DNA of 64,000 nucleotides, taken from Siniperca chuatsi (taxonomy: Eukaryota > Chordata > Actinopteri > Centrarchiformes > Sinipercidae). The notes below the pieces were generated by a model. The model had not been told where the DNA came from. It saw only the letters and a list, made by a program, of their open reading frames with translations, and did not search any database. Position numbers and translations under genes: made by a program. This document shows, piece by piece, positions 27,702 through 40,345 of the stretch; positions within the stretch are counted from its first letter, which is position 1, and each line of letters opens with the position of its first letter. The DNA lies in the NCBI RefSeq assembly GCF_020085105.1, contig NC_058053.1, forward strand, positions 17,878,388 to 17,942,387, given 5' to 3'.

Positions 27702-30700
27702 TCTGGTTTCAAAACATAATTTCATAACAGATGCTTGGTTCAATTATTTCAGTACGTCATATTTGCACACATATACCATAATAATGTCTACACTTACACA
27801 AAGGATAGCTTTGCTGGCAACCATAGTAGAAAAGTATTTTTACAGAATGGTTAAAACTGGTTTAGGAGAAAGTTTGGTTTTATCAGATATCCAAAGTTAC
27901 GTCATGTTGCAGCGTTTTGAACATGACAAGCTTGTACATGCCCCCACTCCCACAATGTGCTGTGGTTATATAAATAAATTATTAGCTTTTACTGTTGAGA
28001 GAGGAAATCATACTCACCAAAACATTTCCTTATTATTCTAAGTTCCATTTGTGCCAAAAATGTGTTTTTATATACCCTTTTTTATCTATTAGTAAGAGGC
28101 TTTTCAATCAGTCTGATGTACTCGCCAACTGTTTAATGTGAACTGATGTTTCAAATGACAAACTCAAATGACAAAGGTGATGAACCGCCAGAAATGTCAA
28201 AGAGCATCAGTGAACAGAAATGACAACATACGTCAGTCTTTATTTAACAGTAAGCATTAAAGATATCAGACAGGTGCAGTGAATGTGAACAGAGTCGTTA
28301 ACACTAGGGCGAATGTCAAACAACAGGACACTGCACAATTGCAAAAAACAGAGTGTTTTCAATACAAAATCACCCTCTTTACACCGTTACATACTCTCAT
28401 TTTTACACTCTACAATACAGGATGGACCAGAAACAATGGCGATATTGTGGGAAATATGGAAGTGGCTACAGTTGTTTATCAAGATAATTTGTATCAACAC
28501 TAAATATAGGCCTTGCCGCGTGTATTAACACAGTTTTCCACAACCCCAAAGATGGTATGAAATGTCCTCAAGTCCCTCACCAGCTAAAGTTATGCTACAC
28601 TCAAATTAAACTTTGTTTAACAACAATTTTGACATTTGATTGATTTGACCAGTAAGCTGACAGAAGTGGTACATTTCCTGACCACGACTGTTGTCTGTCT
28701 ACATCATTAAAAGATATGGCCAGTGATATTCTGTAGTTTTTTTTAATGTCAATAAATCCCATGAAAAGGTCAAAACCAACAATGAATTTATCTTGCTAAC
28801 AAGTATTGTCTTTGTAGCCAAAGCGTGATATAGCTTATTCCTTTGTGCCATAGAGCGCCATTGTTAACTATTAAAAACACTTAAATAAGCCACACACTGT
28901 CCTGGCGCTGGCTGAAACGTCCCTTCATTACCATGAACATGGGCACTGTAGTTTATTTTGAGTCAATCCCACATACGCCGTCCTGATGTCATTTATACGC
29001 AGTACTCAAATGTGTATTAATTCACAGCTGAAAATAGTCCCCAACAAATGCACTTTTTACTCCTGGTTGAGTAAAGTTAGTTGAGTTAAAAACTGTAGTG
29101 CCCTGGTGTTTTTGGAGATTACTCAGCCTTTTTAAAAAATCAAACTGTGACCTGTTTGTTATGAGATTACAAGAAGATTAAGTCTTCAGAAGGAACAAAG
29201 TGGCTTGGGGCTGAGTGCCACAAACTGGTTCGGGAAGTCAGAAATTACTGAGAGACAGACATTAACATTGTTGGTTTCGGTCTCTCATGGTATTTATTTA
29301 TAATAAGAGAAACCATCAGCCTTAAAAGCCCCCATGTCATTTTGCGGCTCATTTGCCCTAACCTTTAAGGATTAAAACTGTGTCATATAAACCTCATACC
29401 TCGTACCTAACGTCAAAGGTACATATTTACAGAGCTACAACTGCATGACTGTTTATGCTATAACCATGCAGAGCTACCCACTGCACTCAGAGAGTTTGAC
29501 CTAGTTAGTAAACTGCTTTTGCTTTGCCAATGAGGGCACACACACACACAAAGATGCCTGCACACACGTCAGTGACTGACAACAAACACAATGTGTTTGT
29601 GTATTCTCTTCTCGTACATGATTCTAGTTTGACATCAGAGAGAGGAAGGGAAGTGAGGAGAAAAATATGAAGTACAGTTGAAACAGATACCTTTCTCTAT
29701 CGTAGAAATAATTGTTTCTCCTTTTTTTCCCTGTTTAAACCTTTAACCCTGAACAGCTCCAGCACAGTTTGTTTCTGTATTTTTCTTCTCGAGTTTCTTC
29801 TCTTTCCAGCACTTCTCAAGTTCCCACAGAATTAAGAGTGGGAAGTTAAAACCCCAAACAGTAGACGTCACTCTACACACTCCCTAATTAAAACAATAAA
29901 CGCCATTTATGAGTCTGCAGCCCAGTGATTTTACACCCTCATGCACACTTACGTTTTAGACACATGCAGGCTAAAGCCAGCATAATCCTGTCTTAAACAT
30001 GACATGACACCTGTTATAATCGCTCAGCCGTGTGCACTAAATGCTAAGGAGGATTATAGCAGATGTCATGTCGTGGATTATGGAAGCTTTATGTATATAT
30101 GTGTATGAATCTTTCCCTGTCACCTCTGTGGAAATGCCATGGGCTACCACTTTAATCTCATTTGTGTGTCTGTGTATTGTGTGTGCCCATTGTAGGGCGT
30201 ATCAGCGTGTCCGCAAAAGCAAACATACGGCTCCATGCAGTGTTTTTCTTTCCCAGTCCTGAAGCCTTTCTGGCTGACTCTCATAGTATTGCAGGGGGGG
30301 AGGGATGAACCACAGCTGCTGTCTGACGTAAATGCAGCACAAACGCTCTGTTCATGCGGTCACAGCCCCTCTGACAGCTCTAACCAGTTAATGGGTTACC
30401 TCACACTCCCTTCCTCTCCCCTCCAGTTCACTTCTGCAGTGTCGCTAAACCTTGTGATGGATGTTGCAGTCAAGTCTGAGCAGATGCTGACAATCAGAGT
30501 GGAAAACAGTAACAGACTGTCATCTGTCTGTAATGATGCCAGTTAAGGCTACTGTGTGCATATAAGCTTGAGATTTACATCAGTATGCATGATGCTGGGC
30601 CAAGCAGGAGCTCAGTTAGGGGTACGCCACCAACTTTATAAATGAAGTTCAATTTATTACTTTTGAGTAGTGCAAGTGTGACAACAGCTGTATAATAGCT

Positions 30701-30740
30701 TATCTTGCTTTGGAGGAGCTTTCTAAAGTTGCTAGCTGTT
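27702..30740. other. Intergenic stretch without recognised features
   Basis: No exon or RNA gene recognised. A short CA tract lies near 29538-29550. Open frames up to 103 codons (30235-30546) lack family resemblance. Confidence 0.45.
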
Positions 30741-31180
30741 TGGCTCTAGGGATGGCAGTCCACCACGTTGGTCCATAGTGAATTATCTTGACAACTACTG
30801 GATGGATTGACATGAACTTTGTTACAGATATTCAATGTCCCCGGACAATGTATCCTTTTTGACTTTGGTGCAACTCTTTTATTTATCCTGTGAACATGTA
30901 CTGGATGGATTGGCTAAAAAAATTGGCACAGACATTCATGGTTCCCAGACAATGTATCATGATCATTTTGTTGATCCGTTAACTTTTCATCTAGCACCAC
31001 CATCAGGTCAAAATGACATTTCCATCAGCCTCTAATTAGCAAATGTTAGCATGCTAAACTAAGTAAGCAATCACGGTAAACATTAATTTCCAAACATCAG
31101 CATGTTAGCATGCTGGTGTTACCTAAGCCAGCCTGTACAGTACAGCCTGACAGAGCTGTTAGCGTGACTATAGACTTTTG
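30741..31180 (+). mobile_element. Dispersed repeat B, copy 2
   Basis: Begins TGGCTCTAGGGATGGCA as in copy 3, followed by ACAACTACTGGATGGATTG twice (a tandem internal unit), TTTTCATCTAGCACCACCATC, TTAGCATGCTAAACTAAG and GTTAGCGTGACTATAGAC. Block order as in copies 1 and 3. Confidence 0.7.
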
Positions 31181-31214
31181 TTAAAGGAAGATGAGATACA
31201 AACTGGGGACATAG

Positions 31215-31590
31215 ACGCAGAGAGGGTCTAAACGATTCTTATCCAATACACGTCTTTTTGTCAAATTCAGCAAATATCTCCTCACGGTCCGCTAGCTGTC
31301 CGTTCAATGTGTGTGCTGAAAAAAGCTCCGGTGTTTGTACACAGCCCTGGCTCTGTAAATGGAAAATACACAAAGTTACAACACTATTCCAGTCATGATT
31401 TGTGTGTCAGGTAACGTTAAATGACTTGCCCACGGACATTCAGCTTACTTTCTAGTTTGCCAAGATATGCTGTTGTTGTGATGTTTGCTATAGTAGCAGG
31501 AGAGTTGTGAGTATCGCTGTCTGGAGCTGGTGTGCTGGCTCTGGGAAACCGTGTCGTCCTCTCTGGCTGTTAGCGTCGCAGCATAACCTA
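31215..31590 (-). mobile_element. Dispersed repeat A, copy 2 (inverted)
   Basis: Reverse complement of 24880-25240: AACGATTCTTATCCAATACA, CAAATATCTCCTCACGGTCC, GTTTGTACACAGCCCTGGCT, TTACAACACTATTCCAG, CCTCTCTGGCTGTTAGC. With copy 1 it forms inverted repeats about 6 kb apart. Confidence 0.7.
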
Positions 31591-34051
31591 GCTAAGCTAA
31601 CCTAACCTAACCTAGCTAACGTTAGCTTTATTACTTGCTGTGTAGGAAATCTAAAATATAACTACCACATTTTGGCTTATAATCACAAAACTGGAACAAA
31701 TTTTCAATCCCATCCACACTGTCGCATGCTTGCTCATTCTTGCTGTAACTTAAATTTCCATATCCTATATTTAGAGTTAAGTATATTGGGTAAAAAGCGA
31801 ACAAACCCTGCCTTTTAAACATCCTTGATGATGCAAATGTACCTTGATTACAAATTTAACCATAAAATAACTTACCTGCATTGCTGACGTATTCCACCCC
31901 ACCCTTTGTCTCCAAACCTGCACCCTTGCACTGAGGTCAGTGTTTATGCCACTTTATGATGCAGTCAAGCATAAATGCAAACCACAGTCCAGCTGACTCA
32001 TTTCACTGGAAGCCTAACACATCCAGCAGGACAACAATCCTACATTATCTGTGCCCGTGAACACAGTGAATTCAGGAAGTATTAGAACTGCACCCTTCTG
32101 CAGAAAAGTTGTAATGAGGAGAGTTTTTTTTTCTTTCTCAGCAAAAGCCATGACCCACAGGGGGAACTATGATGGATTGGTGCACCTCAGAAGGGATTCA
32201 GTCACCTCAATTGATCAACCAGAAAAAAACTGTAATAAGCAATTTCAAAGGTTACACAAGGACTGTATATGAGCGTGTCTGTCCTTGTGTTTACGCACAT
32301 ACTGTATACTGAGCGTATGTGTGCCTGCGCCGAAGGCGCTGCACATTTTCAGAGTAGCCACACTTCTCTGCTTCTCTATGAAATTGAGGGATTGAACTGG
32401 AGGAGGAAATTGACATGCATACACAGAGACGCACTGCTGCAGTGCAGATTTGATTAGTGTGCAATGATCTTGATGGAAGGCTCAGTTAAGCTATAAGGGG
32501 ATTGTAAATGTACCCCTGAGACTTTGACGCAGGCTGCTGACATCATTACCCATACCTCCTTTTGACCAAGCAGTTTGCTCGCTGCCATAGAGGAGGGTGG
32601 AGGAGAGAGAGAAAAAAGGAGGAAAAATAGTGACAGTGAGTCGCATATCTATGAAAGAGGAGGCTTGATGTGAAGGAAGGGAGATTAAATTAATTATATT
32701 GTAGCAGAAGAATATTAACAAACACATGTGGCCTAACTAGAAATGACAAAGGCGCATATTATATATATGGAGGAAGGAATTCGTACTGTGTCTGATTTAA
32801 AAAATAATATGTGGCATTCAGCCACCCACCTGACTTGACCTAACCTGCAATCAGGATATTCATACTGTTGCTCCTGCAAGGAAATAATCCCACCACCTTC
32901 TTCCTCATACTTTTAGAATATCATTAAGGCTGCAGAAATGTCACCGAGCACCTGACGTTAATTATACACAGAGAGTATCACACTGAGATAATGATATCTG
33001 ACTCACAGTGTGGGAGGTATGGATATCATGAAAAAGAGAAGGAAACTTTCCTAAAGAGCTGCATGTGCTGGATATTATCAGGCTGACGTCATATTTGCTA
33101 TAGCTGGAGGTGGGACTGGCCAAAAGAGGGTACGAGTAAAATTGTATGAAAGAAATATGCCATTTCTTTTTTTATAATAGTTTTGTCATAAAGAGTACTA
33201 AAAAGAAAATGCAGTCTGGCAGCTCTCTTATCTCTGCTGCTAAAAATGGTCTGAGTGTGGATTCTGCGCTTTAAGCTGGATGAGCAGATGCTGCTGCGAA
33301 GTGTGGCAGGTGACTCCTCTGGCTGCTTTGCTTTGCTTGGATATTTATTTTCCTGCCCTAAGTGGCTGACATTAGCTGCAGAGAAGGTAGTGGAGGGAGA
33401 TAAACTGAGGAAGAAAAAAGCGGGTGTGGGAGGGTGAAAGGAGATGGAAACAAGAGAGGTCTTTGTGCAGCAGTTAATCTGAGGCTAATCGTAAGGTGAG
33501 TAGTGGGTGGTCTGGTGTTGGATGAAGAGAGCGGGTCAAGTTGGACAAAGAACAGAGGAGGAACTGTGTCAAACTATCTGCGGTCTGCTTTTATCTCACA
33601 GCAGCCCTAGCAACAAAAATCAAACAATGCAAAACACTCTGTGGCTCAAACAGGGGTCTGCTCCAAAGCTTCTAGTCAGTTGAAATGCCTGACAGCATGT
33701 TAGACAGCGGCACCAGTGAATGTGCAAATTAGACAAAATGCAGTATTTTCATGAAAGGATGGTTTAAAAACTTAATTTATCATCTTCCATTCTCTTACTT
33801 AATAATGTCAAAATTCAGCTGTTGAATTAAAATAGAAATACTAACTAGACAAAAGTTTCTCAGACAACTTTAACTGTAACAGGGCTGCACAATAACGCAC
33901 ACACACACACACACACGCACTTGTTTCCATCCATCACTTAAGGGGACATTGCATTGGCTTAAGGAGTTGTCATAACCTGCTCAAAGGGCCATGGAAAATA
34001 AGGATGAGACACCAAAAATGCATTTAAATTTACTGATTTATTTACAAAAAC
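31591..34051. other. Intergenic stretch without recognised features
   Basis: No gene seen. Includes a purine-rich block (32580-32640) and a (CA)n tract near 33898-33916. No repeat family named. Confidence 0.45.
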
Positions 34052-34064
34052 ATATATTAAATGG

Positions 34065-34464
34065 GGGGTGCACGGTGGCAGAGCGGCTACAGCTCCTGCC
34101 TCCCAATAAGGAGATCGTGGGTTCGTGGGTTCGATTCCCGGACCGGACCAACATCACACAATCTCTCTGGGTGGAGTCTGCATGTCCTCCCCGTGTTACC
34201 GTGGGTTCTCTCCGGGTTCTCCGGCTTCCTCCCACCGTCCAAAGACATGCATGTGTAGGTTAATTGATAACTCTAAATTGCCCGTATTGAATGAATGTGT
34301 GAGTGAATGGTTGTCTGTCCTTGTCTGTGTCTGTGTTCGCCCTGCGACGAGTTGGCCACTGTCCAGGGTGTGCCCTGCCTAAGGCCCGAAGTCACTGGGA
34401 TAGGCTCCAGTCACCCGCGACCCCCTAACGGGGACCAAGCGGTAGAAAATGGATGGATGGATGG
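34065..34464 (+). mobile_element. Full-length tRNA-derived SINE (AFC/V-SINE-like) with 13-bp target-site duplication
   Basis: Perfect direct repeats ATATATTAAATGG flank it (34052-34064 and 34465-34477). The head is tRNA-like: GGTGGCAGAGCGG as A box region and GGGTTCGATTCCC as B box. The body has the teleost SINE core (GGAGTCTGCATGTCCTCCCC, CTCCGGCTTCCTCCCACC, GTCCAAAGACATGCATG). The end is Rex3-like: GGGATAGGCTCCAG, CCCGCGACCCC, AGCGGTAGAAA, (ATGG)n. Presumably moved by a Rex3/RTE-type LINE. GTGGGTTC is duplicated just before the B box. The open frames across it are not real genes. Confidence 0.9.
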
Positions 34465-34477
34465 ATATATTAAATGG

Positions 34478-35009
34478 CAAAAGAAATGAGATGTGGATGG
34501 CACTAAAGTCAGTGGTGTGAGTGAGTGGATGTGTTGGAAGGATGGTGACAAGGTGGAAGAAATGATAAAGGAACCAAACAAAGCACATGGTGAGAGCCTC
34601 GTCGAGACGCCTAACTTTTAAAATGACTGACCTTATAATCTTTTGTGCTAATTTGACCACTGGACTGTTTGTGCAGTCCATATTTATTCACCTCAAACAG
34701 CCAGTGTACCAACTGTACAGATGTTAGCTGTAAACTAGCTAGTAACGTACTGTGTGTATGTTTGTGTAGCAGTTCAGCCTCTGACTGAACTCAGAACTCA
34801 ACATGAGCTCAGTTTCTTTCTGTTATTCTCCTCCAGTCGCTGTCCTTTTTCCTCTTGTCTTTGTACGTTTATGAAACAGATTCATAAAGTTCATAAAGCT
34901 GAGATACAAAATTTACAATATACAAAAAAAATGTGTCTAATCTAGTCTTTCCATTGACTTCATATGCAATCACGCCAGGTCTGTAAGTTGCTTTGTGCTT
35001 TGTAGCAAG
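34478..35009. other. Intergenic stretch without recognised features
   Basis: Nothing recognisable between the SINE and repeat C. Confidence 0.45.
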
Positions 35010-35760
35010 CAGCTCCTGGGCTGAAAAGTGAAGCCAATGCGGAAATGCCTTAAACCTGCATTCTTTCTAATGGCCAGCAGGCAGCAACTCCACTGGTTGC
35101 AAAAAGACGTCTGATTGTATAGAAGTCTATGAGAAAATGACCGTACTTCTCACTTAATTTATTACCTCAGTAAACACTTTCCTAATGAGTTTATGGTCTC
35201 AATTGCTAGTTTCAAGTCTTACAGCATGATGTTCATTTTGTAAATAATAGTCACATTTAGAGTAAAATAGACGATAAAGCAGGGTATGCTTTAGGGTGTG
35301 ACTACCTTGTGATTGACAAGTTGCTACCATGGCGACCTGTCAAACAGGATAGAGGCGATGCGTATCCACTGCACTGTGTACATTTAACTAGCCGTGAACT
35401 TGTTTTTGAATGCTGTCATTGTTTTCGTCTAAGAACTTGGACCCTTTCACAGTGTGTTTTCAGTTCATGAAAGTTAATCGTAACATTTTGGTTGCCTAAT
35501 GTCAGCCTGTTTTTCAATAGCCAAAATTAGCATCCCAATTAATATCACAACGTTAACGTTAACGTGAATTACGGATGCACCTTGCTAACCTAGCTAGTGC
35601 TAGCATTAGCTGATAACTTATGGTCACTTCCGGTCACTGGTTGCAAAAAACCAAGATGGCGATGGCCAAAATGCCAGTCTCGAGGCTTCAAAACGGTTGT
35701 CCACAAACCAATGGGTGACATCACGGTGACTACGTCCACTTCTTTTATACAGTCTATGGT
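35010..35760 (+). mobile_element. Dispersed teleost repeat C
   Basis: Recognised from memory by AAGCCAATGCGGAAATGCC, AACTCCACTGGTTGCAAAAA, CGATAAAGCAGGGTATGC, and the end TCACGGTGACTACGTCCAC with TACAGTCTATGG. Only one copy is in the window, so internal support is lacking. It contains TAACGTTAACGT words around 35552. Class unknown; no protein. Confidence 0.45.
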
Positions 35761-37442
35761 CTGAACACACAGTTACATTAAATCCCATACTTACCCTAAC
35801 CATAACCATAAATGCTTAACCCCAACGCTTACCCTAACTTTAACTCCAAACCAATTTTGTCCTCAAAGGGGAGGTAGTTACAATGTGACTGTGTAAACTG
35901 CCCTGCAACATGACTAATATACTCCAAACAATCACATACAAAAGCAACGAACATGCATGCTGGTGTTTTTAGTACATTGTGTTCTTCCCTATTTGTTCTC
36001 TGTAGCATGTGCAGTTTCATACTCAGCAAAATGAGATTTTAAAAAAACTGCATCAGAGACTGAATGTCTGCCACAGTCCTGCGGCTCCACGGGAAGCTGG
36101 AACACTTTTTCTGGATTTATTGTTCTGGCACATCAGAATCACTGGCATACTAGGGAAGAGAAACAAACAATATGTTCTGCACTTGCTGTGGTTGTGTGTG
36201 TGTGTGTGTGTGCATAACTGGTTTTGTGCAGAAGATAAGGGAGAAGCTGAAGATGAAAGGTTTGTGATACCGAGTACATCACTTTCTGTTGAGCTGTCTC
36301 ATTTATCCAAAACTATTACAGAAAAAATGATTATCTAAATTGTTAGTGCAAGTCTAAACATACAATCTAAAGACAAATTACTCTGTAATTGAATCGCATG
36401 TGAATATTATGCTATTGTGCTTGTCTACATATACTTTTGTTTACATCTCAGATGTTAATTGGATAGAAAGTAAGTTAGAAGAACTTGTCTTGTTGCACCA
36501 CTTACACTTTCAGCAACAGATCACATTAAAACTCATCCTACAAATCATGAGGACTGACCTCTTGACCCCAGCTCTAGCTTTCCTTTTTTGGCTTTGGTGC
36601 AGAAGAGGATCCTCTCCCCTTCCCTCCCCTTCTTCCCTTTAGTCCAGCGCTCACATGGCAGGAGCAGACGAACACACAGATGTCCTGAATGTCATTTCTG
36701 CCTCTCAGACACCCTCCTTCACCCAGCTTAGGTCTCTTAATCCACACTTAGCTGTTCTTTTCTCCGGCAGACTTCTCTCAAACTCTCCACCACTGAATCA
36801 AAAACAAATTACGTTTCACTCAACCTGTTGCCAGTCTGCTCTGAACCGACAGCTGCGCAGTTAGACGGTGGAGGTCAGGTGAAAGAAATTAAGTAAAGAA
36901 AATGAATAAATGAGCAAAGCAAGTTAAAACGCAACAAGTTAAGGAGTAAACAAAGGAATGTTAAGTCAGTTTGGTGGAATAATATGTGCAAGGACAAGTA
37001 ATTTATGTTTTCCACTCCAAATCTTATCACCACTTATGTATAAGCATCTGTGCTGATATGCACACTGTGGCCTGTTTTTCTTCTAACTAATCAGCACTGC
37101 ATGGTTGCTTCCTTTAACAACCATCATTCACTAACTCTGCTCTGAAGCCCTCTGTACATATATGTGTTTCCAGCTCTCTCTACACGTCCTTCCTGTCCTT
37201 CCTCTGGTGAGTTAAGGACTATTATCCGGCTTTAGGAGGCCATCTGAGAGACCATATGGACATTGAGCATCAAGATCAGGATCACAAGATGCAGCAACAA
37301 CGGGAGGGATAAAACTTGCAACTTTCTTTTCATCTAGACTCTTGCAAAGTCACTTCCAGGTTAAACCTGTCTTCCATCTCCTGAGTAAATTCATTATGTT
37401 GGAGACAGTACATAGTGTATTTACTTTAACCATGATAGCAGC
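35761..37442. other. Intergenic stretch without recognised features
   Basis: A (TG)n tract lies near 36192-36212. No exon or repeat family recognised. Confidence 0.45.
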
Positions 37443-38155
37443 ATGGCTCTAGGGATGGCAATGTCGGTTAGGTGGTTAGCTGAAATATCTCAACAACTAT
37501 TGGATGGATCAAGATGGTGGCCCCAGAGAAGAAATCTTAATGACTTTGGTGATCCCCTGACTTTTCCTCTAGCGCCGCCATGAGGTTGACATTTATTTTA
37601 AGTGAAATATCTCAACAACTAGTGGATGGATTGGCATGATATTTGTTACAGACGTTCATGTTCACCTCAGGATGATTTTTTAAATAACTTTGCCGATCCC
37701 CTGACTTTTCCTCGAGCGCCATCATCTGGTCAAAATTAAAATTTTGTCCAATGCTTTGGCAACGCGATATTGTTTAAATATAGGGATAACGATGCACATT
37801 TTCAGACAATCTCTCCTGGAAGTCATCCATAGCATTGCACTCGGTTGTTAACATGAAAGGGGACAGAAATAGTTGTGACAAGAATGAAAAAAGAGAGCTA
37901 GAGACGTTTAAACTCTCACCTCCTCTCACCTGGCCAATACGATGTTAAGTGGGTGTGAATGTCGGATTGTCGGTGTCGGAAACACAAAAATGGTCTGACA
38001 CAGCCCCACCAATTCCGACATCAGAAATGTGGGGGAGGGGATTTCCGAAGTTATTCGACTCAAGCATACTGGCAACTTCAACATGCTAACACGCTAAACT
38101 AAGATAGTAAACATGGTAAACATTATACCTGCTAAACATCAGCATGTTAGCTCTT
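37443..38155 (+). mobile_element. Dispersed repeat B, copy 3, interrupted by repeat A
   Basis: The first part (37443-37759) has TGGCTCTAGGGATGGCA, two tandem AACAACTA(T/G)TGGATGGAT units, TTTTCCTC(T/G)AGCGCC and CCAATGCTTTGG. The last part (38081-38155) has ATGCTAACACGCTAAACTA, CATGGTAAACATTA and CAGCATGTTAGC. Between them lies material matching repeat A. Some of B's own middle is missing, so the insertion was not a clean one or was followed by deletion. Confidence 0.65.
37760..38080 (+). mobile_element. Dispersed repeat A, copy 3, within repeat B
   Basis: AGGGATAAC, CAATCTCTCCTGGAAGTCAT, CCATAGCATTGC, GAATGAAAAAAGAGAGCTAG and CTGGCCAATA align with 24641-24795 in the same orientation. The right part of A (the GGCTGTGTACAAACACC block) is absent. 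Confidence 0.6.
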
Positions 38156-40035
38156 AGTCTTGTTTGTTCACATGAAGTTATTTTTAATCCCCAATACTCT
38201 CATAGTTTCACTCCCTTATCCCCCTCTACATCCTGCAGTCTGGTGGAGCTGTGATGGCTTTATTTGTTTTATGCATGATTTTAATCAGGTCCTGCCTTTC
38301 TACTGATTTTCCACTGTCCCATATATCAAACCCATTTCATCATGAGCAGCTCAATTCTGTAAATCCTCTGTTAGTTCAGATTGTGTGTCTTTGTGACTGT
38401 GCATGTCGGTGTCTGTACTGCATTTAAAAGCTGTGGGTGGATTGGAGAAAAAAAGACAAATAAAACTGACCCAGACTTTAAATTTTTTTTTAATTCACTC
38501 TCCATGTTTTAGGAGCGGTCGAATAAGAGCATTACATCACTAAATCACTACGAGAGGTGCATCATCCTGCTTCATTCAAAGCTGACCTCTTTCTAATGTC
38601 CTCCTCGCTGCTCTCTCTGTTTTGGACCCTCTCCTCTCTATATCATCTCCCATTTCTTTGTTTAATGCTCTCTTTCACTCCATTTTTCATCTTTTGAACT
38701 GTATCCACTCATTTAGTCTTTCACTGTGCTTTATCCACTTTTTGTTTCATTCCCCTTGTCAAGCTTACTATCACCTTTCTTTACCCCACATCCCCTTCCC
38801 CTGCCACCCTCAGCCCTGAATAATAGGCTGATCCGTGGTATGACGCACATGGCTCCGTCACCAGAGGGGCTTTTGCGCACATAAGCATTCATAAAGGCTC
38901 TGTTAAGCCTGATGTGCAGATACAGGTAGTGGCCAGGTATTTACATCTTAAATACTGACACCACTGGATTACTGTATCAGCGGCTCTGCTGATAGTACAA
39001 TAGACTGTGCATTCTTTAGCAGAAAAGGCTTTTGTTGCTGTTATGAATGGTGATCATAAAAACAGATTACTGTAAAGCCACCAGGTATTAGGGGTATTGA
39101 ATGGCTTTGCATATGAAGATCATTTTACTTTTCCCTGTGTCTTGAGTTTATGTGACCTGTTTACCTTTAAGCCAAAAAACCCCCACAAATTACAAACGCA
39201 TAACACCGCCTTAATATCACATTGTTCAGAACATAATCATGAGTAGCCGAGTGGAAAAAAACATTCACAGTCCAGCTGTAATTCGAGTGTAATTCGAGAG
39301 TCAAAAATATTGTAAACTTTTGACTGACTAAAATATCTCCCACTTGGTGAAAAGAACTACAAAACAAACTTAAGGCAAAATGGCTGCAGCCACCATCACT
39401 GACATCAAAATAAAATCCAATATAAACACTAATACACTCTATTCAGCTGATATAAAAATCACATTGACATTCATAACAACGCAAATAACTAAAAATCCAT
39501 CCTTGGAACAGAGCGGAAAAACAATCTGATATCATTGTTTAATCAGTATTTCTGTGTTTTAGCAGCCTTTAATGAACACCATTTCCCATTAAACAGCTCC
39601 ACCAAAGATTTGTATGTCTTTTGGACGTGTCTGCCAAATGAATAAATGTAAAGTCCATGGGTGAGTCACATGTCTGTAATAACAGCAGGACAGAACTGAA
39701 CAGTGTAGAAATGTTTTGCAGCGATTACAGCTAAAAAGTTTGGAAAATGACTTTAGAAGAGAGCGCTGTTGAGTTTTATGGATATGGACCCAAGCTGCTG
39801 CGCTTACAAATTTTCATGGGAGCTATAGGTTTTGTATGCTCACAAGTAAGTGTTTACTTTTAATAGCGTGCTAGGTGCTGTAGTGGATGCTGATTACGTA
39901 AAGTAAACCCAGGAGCACATTTCATATTTTCAGAAAGACCATTGAAACAAATGTTGAATAAGAGATCGCACTGAGATACAGAAGCTTGTGGAACAGAGAC
40001 CTGGCGGTGACGTCATGACTTCAGCTTTGTACTGT
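38156..40035. other. Intergenic stretch without recognised features
   Basis: Contains a pyrimidine-rich block (38600-38810). No exon or repeat family recognised. Confidence 0.45.
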
Positions 40036-40345
40036 TTCTCGACATTTTGGGAAATGCGCTTTCTTGCCGAGAGTTAGATGATAGGATCGATACCACTCTC
40101 AGTTTTGTCTGATAAATGTGAAGCTACAGCGAGCAGCTGGTTAGCTTAGCTTAGCACAAAGACTGGAAACAGCTAGCCTGGCTCTGTCCAAGGTAACAAA
40201 ACCTGCCTACCAGCAACTCTGAAGCTCCCATATTAACATGTTTACATGTACATTTTTTTATATGTTTTTTTATTTTTTTATTTATGCTGTACAAAAACCA
40301 AAGTGTGAACAAATCTTGCAGGCCCTGGCCAATCCATACAGTTTT
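40036..40345 (+). mobile_element. Dispersed teleost repeat D
   Basis: TTTTGGGAAATGCGCTTTC, TTGCCGAGAGTTAGATGA, GATCGATACCACTCTC, GGTTAGCTTAGCTTAGC, AAGACTGGAAACAGCTAGCC, TGGCTCTGTCCAAGGTAAC: a frequent repeat of percomorph genomes as I recall it, class unknown. The open frame on its minus strand is not a gene. Confidence 0.6.

Noticed and set aside
34065..34145. tRNA gene
   Set aside because: A- and B-box-like words are present, but no cloverleaf with proper acceptor stem can be drawn and the sequence continues into a SINE body.
34061..34382. Several overlapping open frames of 65-90 codons on both strands
   Set aside because: They lie wholly within the SINE, whose boundaries are fixed by the target-site duplication.
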